Below, piece by piece: positions 36,699 through 45,499 of a stretch of DNA of 64,000 nucleotides. The notes under the pieces were generated by a model, which ran no database searches, had not been told where the DNA came from, and saw only the letters and a program-made list of their open reading frames with translations. Position numbers and translations under genes: made by a program. The stretch lies in assembly GCF_046348265.1 (NCBI RefSeq), contig NZ_JAXMEO010000012.1. One strand, written 5' to 3'. The DNA is from Pelomonas sp937871895. GTDB taxonomy: Bacteria; Pseudomonadota; Gammaproteobacteria; Burkholderiales; Burkholderiaceae_C. The first letter of the stretch is position 1. Each line of letters begins with the position of its first letter.

Positions 36699-37685
36699 AT
36701 GCGCTCTCGCCTTGCCCCCCTGCTCGCCGCCCTGGCCCTGCCGCTCATCGCCGCCGCACAGTCCAGCCTGCTCAACGTCTCCTACGACCCGACGCGCGAG
36801 CTGTACCAAGACTTCAACAAGGCCTACATCGCGCAGTCCAAGACGCCGGTCACCGTGCGTCAGTCCCACGGCGGCTCGGGCAAGCAGGCGCGCGCGGTGA
36901 TCGACGGTCTGGAGGCCGATGTCGTGACCCTGGCGCTGGCCTACGACATCGACGTGCTGGCCGACAAAGGCCTGCTGGCGCCCGACTGGCAAAAGCGTCT
37001 GCCCCACAACGCCAGCCCCTACACATCGACCATCGTTTTCCTCGTCCGCAAGGGCAACCCCAAGCACATCGACGACTGGGCTGACCTGGCGCGCACCGGC
37101 GTCGAGGTCATCACCCCCAACCCCAAGACCAGCGGCGGTGCGCGCTGGAACTACCTGGCCGCCTGGGGATTCGCGCTCAAGCAACCGGGCGGCAATGCCG
37201 AGTCGGCCAAGGCCTTCGTCAAGCGCATCTACGCCAACGTCAAGGTGCTGGACTCCGGCGCGCGCGGCGCCACCACCACCTTCGTGGAGCGCGGCATCGG
37301 CGACGTGCTGATCGCCTGGGAGAACGAGGCCCAGCTGGCCGTCAAGGAGCTGGGGCCGAACAAGTTCGACATCGTCACACCGCGCCGCTCCATCCTCGCG
37401 GAGCCGCCGGTGGCCGTGGTGGACAAGATCGCCGCCAAGCGCGGCACCACCGCACAGGCCCAGGCCTATCTGCAGTACCTGTACAGCCCAGCCGGCCAGG
37501 AGATCGCGGCCCGCCACTACTTCCGCCCGCGTGACGCCCAAGTCGCCGCGCGCTATGCCAAGCAGTTCACCAAGCTGGAACTGTTCACCATCGACGAGCT
37601 GTTTGGCGGCTGGCGCCAGGCCCAGAAGACCCACTTCGACGACGGCGGCGTGTTCGACCAGATCAGCACCAGCATCGGGCGCTGA
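36699..37685 (+). CDS. Sulfate ABC transporter substrate-binding protein, copy 2
   Basis: The 328-residue periplasmic protein has a signal peptide ending at AAA/AQS (about 20) and the same family phrases as copy 1: LLNVSYDPTRELYQDFN, SHGGSGKQ, GLEADVVTLALAYDIDVLA and DSGARGATTTFVERGIGDVL. The phrase LALAYDID resembles the Sbp rather than the CysP branch. No permease genes are beside it, so it probably shares CysTWA at 26.9-29.7 kb. The upstream cysB gene suggests direct sulfur control. Confidence 0.94.
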   Translation: MRSRLAPLLAALALPLIAAAQSSLLNVSYDPTRELYQDFNKAYIAQSKTPVTVRQSHGGSGKQARAVIDGLEADVVTLALAYDIDVLADKGLLAPDWQKRLPHNASPYTSTIVFLVRKGNPKHIDDWADLARTGVEVITPNPKTSGGARWNYLAAWGFALKQPGGNAESAKAFVKRIYANVKVLDSGARGATTTFVERGIGDVLIAWENEAQLAVKELGPNKFDIVTPRRSILAEPPVAVVDKIAAKRGTTAQAQAYLQYLYSPAGQEIAARHYFRPRDAQVAARYAKQFTKLELFTIDELFGGWRQAQKTHFDDGGVFDQISTSIGR

Positions 37686-37700
37686 TCGTCGGCACTCAAC

Positions 37701-38255
37701 TCAACGCGTCCAGCGCTCCGTCACTGCCTTCACACGCTCGCCAAAGGCGCGCGCGGTGGCCAGGTCGCCGGGCACCATTTCGTCGGCCGAGGCGTCGCTG
37801 GGCGTCTGGGTGATGAGGCCGGCGTAGCCGCCGAGGTTGTTGATGTCGTCGCGCGTGGCGGCCTTGTGGTTGGGGGCTTTCATGCCCATCCCGACCCAGA
37901 TCATCCCGTGCTGCTGGCTCAGGGTGTGCAGGTACTGCATGGTGCCCTGCTTGTCGCCATTGAGGGTGGCCGAGTTGGTGAAGCCGGCGGCGATCTTGTC
38001 CTTCCAGGCCTGGGCGTACCAGGGCTTGCTGGAGGCATCGGCAAAGCGCTTGAACTGCCAGCTCGGGCCGCCCATGTAGGTGGGCGTGCCGAACACGATG
38101 GCATCGGCCGCTGCGAGCGTGGCCCAGTCGGCATCGCTGATCAGGCCTTCGGCGCTGATGGGCATCAATTGGGCGCCAGCGGCAGCGGCCACGGCCTCGG
38201 CGACCTTGGCGGTATGGCCATAGCCGGAGTGGAAGAGAACGACGATCTTGCTCAT
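37701..38255 (-). CDS. Flavodoxin family NAD(P)H-quinone oxidoreductase-like protein
   Basis: The 184-residue cytoplasmic flavoprotein has the FMN phosphate loop HSGYGHTAKVAEAV (about 9-22), then FGTPTYMGGPSWQFKRFAD and GMKAPNHKA, as in the WrbA/flavodoxin-fold reductases. Such enzymes reduce quinones by two electrons or act in redox protection. It is followed on the same strand by no gene for 30 bases, while a pirin gene lies just upstream. Flavodoxin and pirin genes are often co-expressed in oxidative-stress responses, which is inference here. Confidence 0.86.
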   Translation of the reverse strand: MSKIVVLFHSGYGHTAKVAEAVAAAAGAQLMPISAEGLISDADWATLAAADAIVFGTPTYMGGPSWQFKRFADASSKPWYAQAWKDKIAAGFTNSATLNGDKQGTMQYLHTLSQQHGMIWVGMGMKAPNHKAATRDDINNLGGYAGLITQTPSDASADEMVPGDLATARAFGERVKAVTERWTR

Positions 38256-38285
38256 GAGGGAACTCCTGTTGAATGAGGGGCGGTG

Positions 38286-38999
38286 TCAGGCACCGAGGTC
38301 GAAAACGAGCACTTCGGCGTCCTGGCCGCCGGAGACGTTGATGCGTGAGGTGTCGGTGAGCTGCAGCGCATCACCGGCGGCCAGGCGCTGGCCGTTGACG
38401 CTGAGGCTGCCACGCGCGAGGTGCACATAGGCCAGGTGGCCGGCGGGCAAGGCCAGTTCGGCCTGCTCGTCGCCGTCAAACAGCCCGGCATACATGCGCG
38501 CATGGGCGTGGATGGACAGCGAGCCTTCGGCCCCATCGGGCGAGGCCACCAGGCACAGGCGGCCGCGCTTGCGCTCGGGCCCGAAATGCTGCTGCTCATA
38601 GCGCGGCGCCACGCCGGCGGTGTGGGGCTGGATCCAGATCTGCAGCAGGTGGCAGGTGTCCTGCAGCGAGGGGTTGACCTCGCTGTGCATCACGCCCGTG
38701 CCGGCGCTCATGCGCTGCACGTCGCCGGCCTGGACCAGGCCTTGGTGCTCGCCGGAGCTGCCCATCCGGTCCCGGTGCGCCAGGGTGCCGGCGAGCGGGT
38801 AGGTCAGGATCTCCATGTCGCGGTGCCCGTGCATGCCAAAGCCGGTGCCGGGCGCGATCAGGTCGTCATTGATCACGCGCAGCGGCCCGAAGCCCATGCG
38901 CTGCGGGTCGTGATAGTCCGCGAACGAAAAGCTGTGGAAGGACTTCAGCCAGCCGTGATCGGCGTGGCCGCGCTGGGAGGAGGAGATGAAGGTTTGCAT
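38286..38999 (-). CDS. Pirin family protein
   Basis: The 237-residue bicupin protein starts MQTFISSSQRGHADHGWLKSF, the normal pirin opening. The frame extends 21 codons further upstream without similarity. The N-terminal cupin carries the iron ligands in GFGMHGHRDMEILTYPLAG and the downstream H in MSAGTGVMHSEVNP. Bacterial pirins such as YhhW have quercetinase activity or act as redox-sensitive cofactors. It lies 30 bases upstream of the flavodoxin gene on the same strand, a likely two-gene operon. Confidence 0.88.
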   Translation of the reverse strand: MQTFISSSQRGHADHGWLKSFHSFSFADYHDPQRMGFGPLRVINDDLIAPGTGFGMHGHRDMEILTYPLAGTLAHRDRMGSSGEHQGLVQAGDVQRMSAGTGVMHSEVNPSLQDTCHLLQIWIQPHTAGVAPRYEQQHFGPERKRGRLCLVASPDGAEGSLSIHAHARMYAGLFDGDEQAELALPAGHLAYVHLARGSLSVNGQRLAAGDALQLTDTSRINVSGGQDAEVLVFDLGA

Positions 39000-39081
39000 G
39001 GCCGAGATCTTGGGGCTGAGCCCGATCTCGACCATGCTGGCGCCGTTGACGGCGCCGTTCAATCAGACTGAACGACGAGGC

Positions 39082-40074
39082 TCAGTCGCCTTTGAAGCCA
39101 CTGGCCTTGACCAGGGCCGCCCAACGCGGCGCTTCGCTGCGCAGCATCTGCTCGGTCTCGGCGCGCGAGGTGCCGAGCACGCGGAAGCCCGCCTCCTGCA
39201 GCTTGGCCTTGGTGGCCGGGTCCTGCAAGGCGGCCACGGTCTGGCGGTTCAGCTGGTCCAGCACGGCGGCCGGCGTGCCGTGCGGCGCGAACAGGGCAAA
39301 CCAGGCCGAGAAGTCGATCTTGGGCAGGCCCAGCTCGGCAAAGGTGGGCACGTCGGGCAGCACGGGCGAGCGCGTGGCGCTCGTGGTGGCCAGTGCGCGC
39401 ATCTTGCCGCCCTTGATCTGCGCGGCACCGAGCGCCGTGGAGACGAAGGACGCCGCCACCTCACCGGCGACGATGGCGGTCACCGCGTCACCCGTGGCAC
39501 GGTAGTGCACGGGCTCGACGGCAAAGCCTCCGGCCTCGGCCAGCATCTCGGCGCCAAAGTGGCCCGGGGTGCCAGCGCCAAAGGTGGCGAGGTTGACGCG
39601 CTTGCCACCCGTGCCATTGGCCTTGGCGAACTTCAGGAAGTCGGCAAAGCTGGCATAGGGCGCGTTGACGGGCACGACGAGCACGAAGTCCGAACGCACC
39701 AGCTCGCTGACGCCCACCAGCTCCTTGGCCGGGTCATAGGGCAGCTTGCTGAAGGCCGGCGGGGCAATGCTGATGGAGCCCACTTCGCCGATCAGCAGGT
39801 TGTAGCCATCGGCGGGGCTCTTGGCCACCGCTTGCGCGGCGATCTGGCCGCCGGCACCGGCCCGGTTGTCGATCACGACCTGCTGCTTGAGCAACTCGCC
39901 CAGCTTGGCGCCGACGAGGCGCGTCACCACGTCGGGGCCGGTGCCCGGCGGGAAGCCGACGAGCAGCTTCACAGGCCGCTCTGGCCAGGTCTGCGCCTGC
40001 GCGGCGAGCGGGGCCAGGCCCAGGGCGGGCAGCAGCGAAAGCAGGTCACGGCGGCGAGGCAGGCGGTGTGTCAT
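39082..40074 (-). CDS. Bug family tripartite tricarboxylate transporter substrate-binding protein
   Basis: The 330-residue periplasmic protein has a twin-arginine-like start (PRRRDLLSLLPALGL) and a cleavage site after AAQAQ. It shows the Bug motifs WPERPVKLLVGFPPGTGPDVVTR, VIDNRAGAGGQIAA and PDVPTFAELG. These proteins bind small carboxylates, amino acids or similar anions and are greatly expanded in Burkholderiales. No TctA/TctB membrane genes lie beside it, so it is an orphan receptor, as is usual for the family. Confidence 0.92.
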   Translation of the reverse strand: MTHRLPRRRDLLSLLPALGLAPLAAQAQTWPERPVKLLVGFPPGTGPDVVTRLVGAKLGELLKQQVVIDNRAGAGGQIAAQAVAKSPADGYNLLIGEVGSISIAPPAFSKLPYDPAKELVGVSELVRSDFVLVVPVNAPYASFADFLKFAKANGTGGKRVNLATFGAGTPGHFGAEMLAEAGGFAVEPVHYRATGDAVTAIVAGEVAASFVSTALGAAQIKGGKMRALATTSATRSPVLPDVPTFAELGLPKIDFSAWFALFAPHGTPAAVLDQLNRQTVAALQDPATKAKLQEAGFRVLGTSRAETEQMLRSEAPRWAALVKASGFKGD

Positions 40075-40229
40075 GGGCTGGGCTTTCTGGTCAAAGCAGG
40101 TTGAGGCGGCGCAGTGTCGCCAGCCTGGATCGGCGGCGCTGTCATCCGTGAGGACGACAGGCCCGCCCGTTGGCCCTGGCGCTGGCTACAGTGCGCCGCG
40201 CCATGCCCCACAACTGCCGTAACCAGCGC

Positions 40230-40997
40230 TCAGTGCGTCAGCTGCGCTTGACCAAAGCGCGCAAACAGCTCGCTGCGGAAATGCAAGCCCAGCCGCGCAA
40301 AGGCGCGGGCGCGGTAGGTCTTGACCGTGGGCACCGTGAGCCCCAAATCGGCCGCGACGCCGTCGTAGGTCCAGCCGCGCAGCAGCCGCTCGCAGACGTC
40401 CAGCTCACGCACCGTCAGCGCCGGAGCGGCCGCCAGCATGGCCGCGCGCGGCGATGGCGCTTGGCTGCGTTCATGCCGCAGGCTCAGGTGCCGCCGCACT
40501 GCCTGGAACAGCAAGGGCGCCATGGCCTGAAAGCGCTCGCGCTCGGCCGCCGTGAAGGGGCCTTGCGGCTCGTGGTGGTAGAGGTTGACGGCCAGCAGTG
40601 CGCCGCTCTCGTCCTGCGCGGCCACGGACAGCCGCTCCAGCACCTGGTGCGCCCGGTAGATGGCCTCGCGGTGCTCACGGTTGGGGGCGGCATCGGCATG
40701 CATGGTCGTGACCAGGGGGCCAGCGGCACGCTGGCGCCGCACGCGGTCAAAGCTGCTGTCCCTCAGATAGAGCCCGCCGGCATAGGCCTCGAAGCACGCC
40801 GCCGTGCGGTCGGGGCCGGCATCGGCATGCGTGCTGGAGAGGTGCATCACCGGCGCGCAGCCCGGCTGCAACTCGTAGACCGACCACGAGGCGGCGCGAA
40901 TGGCCGGCTGCAGCGCGGCCAGCGCCCGGCCGGCAAAGTCGCTGGCGCCCAGCGCATCGATCACGCCACAGAGGCTGGCGGCGGTGGTGGCATGCAT
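40230..40997 (-). CDS. LuxR family transcriptional regulator
   Basis: The 255-residue protein has a C-terminal LuxR/FixJ helix-turn-helix (about 190-245: LTVRELDVCERLLRGWTYDGVAADLGL, then TVPTVKTYRARAFARLGLH). The N-terminal 180 residues look GAF-like (SVYELQPGCAPVMHLS, SGALLAVNLYHHE) and could sense a small ligand. The ATG at 40997 is chosen for the AGGAG sequence 9 bases upstream; an open frame continues to 41138 without support. The gene is divergent from the DUF3237 gene, which it may regulate. Confidence 0.83.
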   Translation of the reverse strand: MHATTAASLCGVIDALGASDFAGRALAALQPAIRAASWSVYELQPGCAPVMHLSSTHADAGPDRTAACFEAYAGGLYLRDSSFDRVRRQRAAGPLVTTMHADAAPNREHREAIYRAHQVLERLSVAAQDESGALLAVNLYHHEPQGPFTAAERERFQAMAPLLFQAVRRHLSLRHERSQAPSPRAAMLAAAPALTVRELDVCERLLRGWTYDGVAADLGLTVPTVKTYRARAFARLGLHFRSELFARFGQAQLTH

Positions 40998-41067
40998 TCC
41001 GTTGAACTCCTGAAAGGTCGCGCACATGTTGCCCTTTGCGCGCCAATTGCCCACTAGGACGAGCCCC

Positions 41068-41562
41068 ATGAGCAGCCCTGACTCCTTCTTCGACGCCCCT
41101 TTCCCGCCCGCCCCGGCGCTCACGCCCTTCACCCGCATCCGCTGTGCGGTGAGCCCCTTGGTCAGCCTGGGCGCCGCGCCTCTGGGCGAGCGCCGCTACG
41201 TGCCCCTGGCCGGCGGCGAAGTGCGCGGCCCGGGCTTGAGCGGCCGCATCCTCGAAGGCGGCGTGGACTGGCAGATCGCCCGCGCCGACGGCGTGCTGGA
41301 GATCGATGCCCACTACGTGATCGAGGCCCAGGACGGCGCCCGCATCGAGGTGCGCAGCCAGGGCCTGCGCCACGGCCCGCCCGAGGTGATGGCCCGCCTC
41401 GCGCGGGGCGAAGACGTACCGGCCAGCGACTACTTCTTCCGCACCCTGGTGCGCTTCACCACCGGCGCGCCGGCCTGGGCGCACCTGAACCGGCAATTGC
41501 TGATCTCGGTGGGCTGCCGACAGGCCAGCAGCGTGCTGCTGTCGCTCTACGCGCTGAGCTGA
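41068..41562 (+). CDS. DUF3237 domain protein
   Basis: The 164-residue protein matches DUF3237: PLVSLGAAPLGERRYVPLAGGEVRGPGL, GGVDWQIARADGVLEIDAHYVIEAQDGA, and a C-terminal RFTTGAPAWAHLNRQLLISVG. The fold is a small beta-barrel and the function is unknown. The start was chosen at the ATG followed by SSPDSF. The gene is divergent from a LuxR-family gene and 28 bases upstream of a LysR-family gene on the same strand. Confidence 0.85.
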   Translation: MSSPDSFFDAPFPPAPALTPFTRIRCAVSPLVSLGAAPLGERRYVPLAGGEVRGPGLSGRILEGGVDWQIARADGVLEIDAHYVIEAQDGARIEVRSQGLRHGPPEVMARLARGEDVPASDYFFRTLVRFTTGAPAWAHLNRQLLISVGCRQASSVLLSLYALS

Positions 41563-41590
41563 AGGGCCGCCTGAACATAGACTCGGGCGC

Positions 41591-42556
41591 ATGGCCGCCC
41601 CCACTGACAAACGCCGCGCGCTGACCCCCGACGCGCTGGCCATGATCGACACCATCGCCCGCACGGGCAGTTTTGCCGCCGCCGCGCGCGACATGGGCCG
41701 CGTGCCGTCGGCGCTGACCTACTCGGTCCGCCAGCTCGAAGACGCGCTCGACGTGCTGCTCTTTGACCGCAGCTCGCGCCAGGCGGTGCTGACCCGCGCC
41801 GGGCAGGAGCTGCTGCTCGAAGGCCGCCGCCTGCTGCAGGAGCTGGACGCCGTGGCCAACCGCGTGCGCCGCGTGGCCACCGGCTGGGAGAGCGAGTTCA
41901 CCATCGCCATGGACGACTCGCTGGCCCGCCGCGCCATGTTTGACCTGATCGACGCCTTCTACGCCCAGCGCATCGACGGCGAGGCGCCGCCCACCCGCAT
42001 CCGCTTCCGCACCGAGGTGCTGGCCGGCACCTGGGAAGCCCTGCTCCATGGCCAGGCCGACCTGGCGCTCGGCGTCACCAGCCAGCTCAGCGATGCCCAT
42101 GTGCGCTGCGAGCCGATGGGCCAGGTGGACTTTGTCTTTTGCGTGGCGCCCCACCACCCGCTGGCCGCGCTGCCGGGGCCGCTGTCGGCGGCGGAGATTG
42201 CCCCGCACCGCATCGTGGCCGTGGCCGATACGGCCCGCCAGATCGAGGCCTTGACCGTGGGCATCGTGCCCGGGCAGGACGTGCTGACCGTGCCTTCGCT
42301 GGCCGCCAAGCTGGAGGCCATCATGCGCGGCCTCGGCTGCGGCCGCCTGCCCGCCGCCATGGTGCGCCGCCACATCGAGGCCGGCCGCCTGGTGACGCAA
42401 GAGACCGACCTGAGTCACCGCCCCAACCCCGTCTACTACGCCTGGCGCGAGAGCCCGCAGACCAGCGGCAAGGCCCTGGCCTGGTGGCTGGCGCAGCTGG
42501 CCAGCCCGGTCACGCGCCGCGCGCTGATTGAGCAGCACGAGGGCCTGCTTCTCTGA
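41591..42556 (+). CDS. LysR family transcriptional regulator
   Basis: The 321-residue regulator has a N-terminal winged helix (MIDTIARTGSFAAAARDMGRVPSALTYSVRQLEDALDVLLF, read in two phrases) and a LysR substrate-binding domain. The sequence TYSVRQLE in the recognition helix and the spacing resemble the YhaJ/AllS-like subgroup. Its stop codon overlaps the gluQ start by one base, an odd pairing with a tRNA-modifying enzyme. The target genes and ligand are unknown. Confidence 0.88.
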   Translation: MAAPTDKRRALTPDALAMIDTIARTGSFAAAARDMGRVPSALTYSVRQLEDALDVLLFDRSSRQAVLTRAGQELLLEGRRLLQELDAVANRVRRVATGWESEFTIAMDDSLARRAMFDLIDAFYAQRIDGEAPPTRIRFRTEVLAGTWEALLHGQADLALGVTSQLSDAHVRCEPMGQVDFVFCVAPHHPLAALPGPLSAAEIAPHRIVAVADTARQIEALTVGIVPGQDVLTVPSLAAKLEAIMRGLGCGRLPAAMVRRHIEAGRLVTQETDLSHRPNPVYYAWRESPQTSGKALAWWLAQLASPVTRRALIEQHEGLLL

Positions 42557-43410
42557 TGACGGCTTACATCGGCAGGTTTGCGCCCTCGCCTACCGGCCCG
42601 CTGCACGCCGGCTCGCTGGTGGCGGCGCTGGCCAGCTGGCTCGATGCCCGCGCCCACGGCGGACAGTGGCTGGTGCGCATTGAGGACGTGGACGGCCCGC
42701 GCTGCCCGCCGGGGATGGATGCGCTGATCCTGCAGCAGCTCGACCAACTCGGCTTGCGACCCGACGCACCGCCCGAATGGCAGTCCCGCCGCAGCCCTCT
42801 TTACGAAGCGGCCTTGCAGCGTTTGATCGACGCCGGCCAAGCTTACGGCTGCGCCTGCACGCGCGCCGAGATCGCTGCGGCGGCTGGCCCGCGCCAGCGG
42901 CATGGCGAGTTGGTCTACCCAGGCACCTGCAGGAACGGTACCCACGGCCGCCCGGTGCGCGCCTGGCGCTTCCGCGTGGACGGCCGCATCGACTGGCAGG
43001 ACCGCCGGCTTGGGCGCCAGACGCAAGACCTCGCCGTCGAAGTCGGCGACTTCGTCCTCAAGCGCGCCGACGGCCTCTGGGCCTACCAACTGGCCGTGGT
43101 GGTGGACGACGCCGACCAAGGCATCACCGACATCGTGCGTGGCGAGGACCTGGCCGACAACACGCCCCGCCAGATCGCGCTGCAACGCGCCCTCGGCCTG
43201 CCGCTGCCACGCTACCTGCACACGCCGCTGGTGCTGGCGCCGGATGGGCAAAAGCTCTCCAAGCAGAACGGCGCCGCCGCGCTGGACTTGAGCGACCCGG
43301 CCGCTCGGCTGCGCGAGGCCGCCGGCGTGCTGGGCCTGCAGGCATCCGGCGCCGACTTGCTGCCCAGCCTCGTCACAGCCTGGCAGGCACGGCACGGCGA
43401 CAATGGCTGA
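42556..43410 (+). CDS. gluQ: Glutamyl-Q tRNA(Asp) synthetase
   Basis: The 284-residue enzyme is a truncated GluRS paralogue that attaches glutamate to the queuosine base at the wobble position of tRNA(Asp). The class I signature is IGRFAPSPTGPLHAGSL and the KMSKS-like loop is QKLSKQNG. A zinc-binding cysteine set is visible in YGCACTR and YPGTCR. The anticodon-binding domain of GluRS is absent, as expected for this family, where the length is near 290. The ATG overlaps the preceding stop as TGATG. Confidence 0.93.
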   Translation: MTAYIGRFAPSPTGPLHAGSLVAALASWLDARAHGGQWLVRIEDVDGPRCPPGMDALILQQLDQLGLRPDAPPEWQSRRSPLYEAALQRLIDAGQAYGCACTRAEIAAAAGPRQRHGELVYPGTCRNGTHGRPVRAWRFRVDGRIDWQDRRLGRQTQDLAVEVGDFVLKRADGLWAYQLAVVVDDADQGITDIVRGEDLADNTPRQIALQRALGLPLPRYLHTPLVLAPDGQKLSKQNGAAALDLSDPAARLREAAGVLGLQASGADLLPSLVTAWQARHGDNG

Positions 43411-43434
43411 ACTCTCCCCCAACAGGATTTCCCC

Positions 43435-44157
43435 ATGAACACCACCCCCAGCGGCTTGCAGATCGAAGACACCCTGGAAGGCGACGGCAAGCTCGCCCAG
43501 GCCGGCCAGGATGTCTCCGTCCACTACACAGGTTGGCTCTTTGTGGACGGCAAGCGCACCACCAAGTTCGACTCCAGCCTGGACCGCCGCGAGCCTTTCG
43601 AGTTCGAGCTCGGGGCCGGCATGGTCATCCGGGGCTGGGATGAAGGCGTCCAGGGCATGAAGATCGGCGGCAAGCGCACGCTCGTCATCCCGGCGGGCCT
43701 GGGCTACGGCGCACGCGGCGCGGGCGGCGTGATTCCGCCGAACGCGACGCTCCTCTTCGAGGTCGAGCTGCTGGGCGTGTCGGGCGGCCCCGAGCCGGTG
43801 AGCCTCACGCTCACGCAAACGGCCAGCGGCCTGCAGTTTGACGACCAGGTCGTCGGCGACGGTGCCGAGGCCCAGGCCGGCCAGCGCGTGCAGGTGCACT
43901 ACACCGGCTGGCTCTTCAAGGACGGCCAGCGCGGCAAGAAGTTCGACTCCAGCAAGGACCGCGGCCAGCCCTTCCGCTTCCGCCTGGGCGGCGGCGAGGT
44001 CATCCAGGGTTGGGACGAAGGCGTCCAGGGCATGAAGGTGGGGGGCCGGCGCATGCTGGTCCTGCCGCCCGAACTCGGCTATGGTGCCTACGGCGCGGGC
44101 GGCGTCATTCCGCCCAATGCCACGCTGCTGTTCGAGGTCGAACTGCTGGGCGTGTAA
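43435..44157 (+). CDS. FKBP-type peptidyl-prolyl isomerase with two tandem domains
   Basis: The 240-residue cytoplasmic protein (no signal peptide) consists of two complete FKBP domains, residues about 5-115 and 125-240. Each has VHYTGWLF, KFDSS, VIxGWDEGVQGMKxGGxR, LGYGAxGAGGVIPPNATLLFEVELLGV. Single-domain FKBPs of about 115 residues are the rule in this group; the two halves are so alike that an internal duplication is evident. Such proteins assist proline-limited folding. The gene follows gluQ by 24 bases and precedes a PilZ gene. Confidence 0.92.
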   Translation: MNTTPSGLQIEDTLEGDGKLAQAGQDVSVHYTGWLFVDGKRTTKFDSSLDRREPFEFELGAGMVIRGWDEGVQGMKIGGKRTLVIPAGLGYGARGAGGVIPPNATLLFEVELLGVSGGPEPVSLTLTQTASGLQFDDQVVGDGAEAQAGQRVQVHYTGWLFKDGQRGKKFDSSKDRGQPFRFRLGGGEVIQGWDEGVQGMKVGGRRMLVLPPELGYGAYGAGGVIPPNATLLFEVELLGV

Positions 44158-44209
44158 AGCGCCCGTCACACCGGCCTGCTCCCATCGTCCTTCGCACTGG
44201 AACTCGCCC

Positions 44210-44635
44210 ATGGACACCGCCCACCAACAGCTGCTCGAAGACCAACGCCGCTTCCAGCGCGTCGAGTTCTTTCTCGTGCCCGAGGAGGGCGACTATTTGC
44301 CGGTCTGGGTGTTCAAGCCACGCGAGCTGGCCAATGAGCGCGGCGGCGTGGTGGTGAACATCAGCGAAGGCGGCCTGCAGGTGATGACCGGGGCAACACC
44401 GCCTCTCTCCGCCGGCCAGTACGAGCTGCGCCTGCTGACCGGTGACGACGACAGCGAGCCACTCTTCAAGGGCGCCGTGCGCCAGGTCTGGCAACGGGGG
44501 CTCTCGGACACCGCGCAACTGGGCGGCTTCGAGTTCGTGCAGCCCAATTCGCTGGCCGAGGAATTCCTGCTGCGCCAGAGCACCAATGTTCAAGAGCGCC
44601 AGTGGGTGCGCTGCGTGCTGGTGCCGGTGCACTGA
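44210..44635 (+). CDS. PilZ domain protein
   Basis: The 141-residue protein carries both c-di-GMP-binding PilZ signatures: RxxxR as R13-RFQ-R17 and (D/N)xSxxG as N50-ISEGG. It should therefore bind c-di-GMP and act on motility, pili or secretion. Two c-di-GMP turnover proteins are encoded at 52-57 kb, but there is no evidence of direct coupling. The ATG at 44210 is chosen because the PilZ domain begins soon after it; the frame upstream to 44081 overlaps the FKBP gene. Confidence 0.84.
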   Translation: MDTAHQQLLEDQRRFQRVEFFLVPEEGDYLPVWVFKPRELANERGGVVVNISEGGLQVMTGATPPLSAGQYELRLLTGDDDSEPLFKGAVRQVWQRGLSDTAQLGGFEFVQPNSLAEEFLLRQSTNVQERQWVRCVLVPVH

Positions 44636-44911
44636 GGCCCGCAGACGCCTGACAGCCAAGCCTTGATCGACTGTCCTCAGCGCGCGATGGCCTTAGGTCG
44701 CTCGGCAAGGTCTTGATCATGCGACCCTGGCGCCCGCCCTTGGAGCTCGCTCGTGATGCCCAGGCCTTGACGGACTGTGCGTGCTGGCGGACAGAGGGAC
44801 GATCGACGGCTCAAGGCTGGTTGCTGCCGTTCGCGTGCCAGCCGATCAGTGGCGCCTATGTGCCCAAAGCGGACGTCGGCACAGGCCTTGCCAACCTTCC
44901 AGAAAGCTGCC
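44636..44911. other. Region without recognisable gene, left integron flank
   Basis: Between the PilZ gene and the leftmost attC site there is no frame with a family match or ribosome-binding site. It may hold a decayed cassette or the chromosomal flank of the integron. Confidence 0.4.
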
Positions 44912-44981
44912 GCTCAACGTGAAAGCTCAGCCGACCAAGCCAGCGAAGCTGGCGCAGGTCGGCTGCAGCGAAAGGTTGACC
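44912..44981 (-). other. attC site 1 (leftmost)
   Basis: A 70-bp site with cores GCTCAAC (44912-44918) and GTTGACC (44975-44981). The inner arms cagccgacc / ggtcggctg form the hairpin. It ends the cassette of the unknown 147-residue protein. Confidence 0.82.
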
Positions 44982-44993
44982 AGCGCCGCATTG

Positions 44994-45434
44994 CTAGTGG
45001 AAGCCAACGACGAACTTAACCGGCCGGCCATGAAGATCTGATTTCGGAGCGTTGTCGTACCGAACAAAGCAGACGTCGAAATACGTGTAGCCGTAATCTT
45101 GGGGATCGTGCTCGGCCTCGAATACGAGCGAGAGGACAAAGTCGCATTCCTGTTGTCGAGCCTTTCGGGCGAGGTCGATAGTGACGAGCTGCCAAGCGCC
45201 CTTGTCTCTCATGAATTCTTCGAGCAACTGAACTGCTCGCGACAGCAGGTAGGCACGGTGCGGCAGCACACGATTCGCCAGTTCAACAGAATCCCTCGCT
45301 GGCGCCTGGCCTTCGCCAGACACGACTACCTCCACGTCATCTGCAAGCTCGCAGAACCAATCTCCGGTCAGCTCACCATCTCTGGTGCGCTCTGCTCGCA
45401 GGGCACCGGCAGTAAGTTCGGACAATTCGTTCAT
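44994..45434 (-). CDS. Integron cassette protein of unknown function
   Basis: The product is 146 residues from the ATG at 45434; an upstream ATG at 45458 lies inside the neighbouring attC site and is less likely. No family is recognised. The sequence is acidic in the middle (WFCELADDVEVVVSGEG) and ends with an aromatic-rich segment (DYGYTYFDVCFVRYDNAP). There is no signal peptide or membrane helix. It occupies a single integron cassette bounded by attC 1 and attC 2, with its stop codon 13 bases before attC 1, the normal compact layout of a cassette gene. Confidence 0.65.
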   Translation of the reverse strand: MNELSELTAGALRAERTRDGELTGDWFCELADDVEVVVSGEGQAPARDSVELANRVLPHRAYLLSRAVQLLEEFMRDKGAWQLVTIDLARKARQQECDFVLSLVFEAEHDPQDYGYTYFDVCFVRYDNAPKSDLHGRPVKFVVGFH

Positions 45435-45442
45435 CAACGTCT

Positions 45443-45499
45443 GGTCAACGTTTGACATGAGAGGCCAGGCCCGGCTTGCCGGGACTGGTCCTCTCGATT
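45443..45499 (-). other. attC site 2, left part (split by an IS)
   Basis: This part starts with core GGTCAAC (45443-45449) and continues with a sequence nearly identical to the intact attC 5 (tgacatgagaggc, cccggcttgccggg, tcctctcgat). It stops at the IS boundary near 45499. The missing end (gaagggttaggc) is found at 46959-46970, after the IS. Confidence 0.85.

Noticed and set aside
44713..44922. Small plus-strand frames next to the leftmost attC
   Set aside because: Three overlapping frames of 69-86 codons run into the attC core, with no ribosome-binding site or family likeness.
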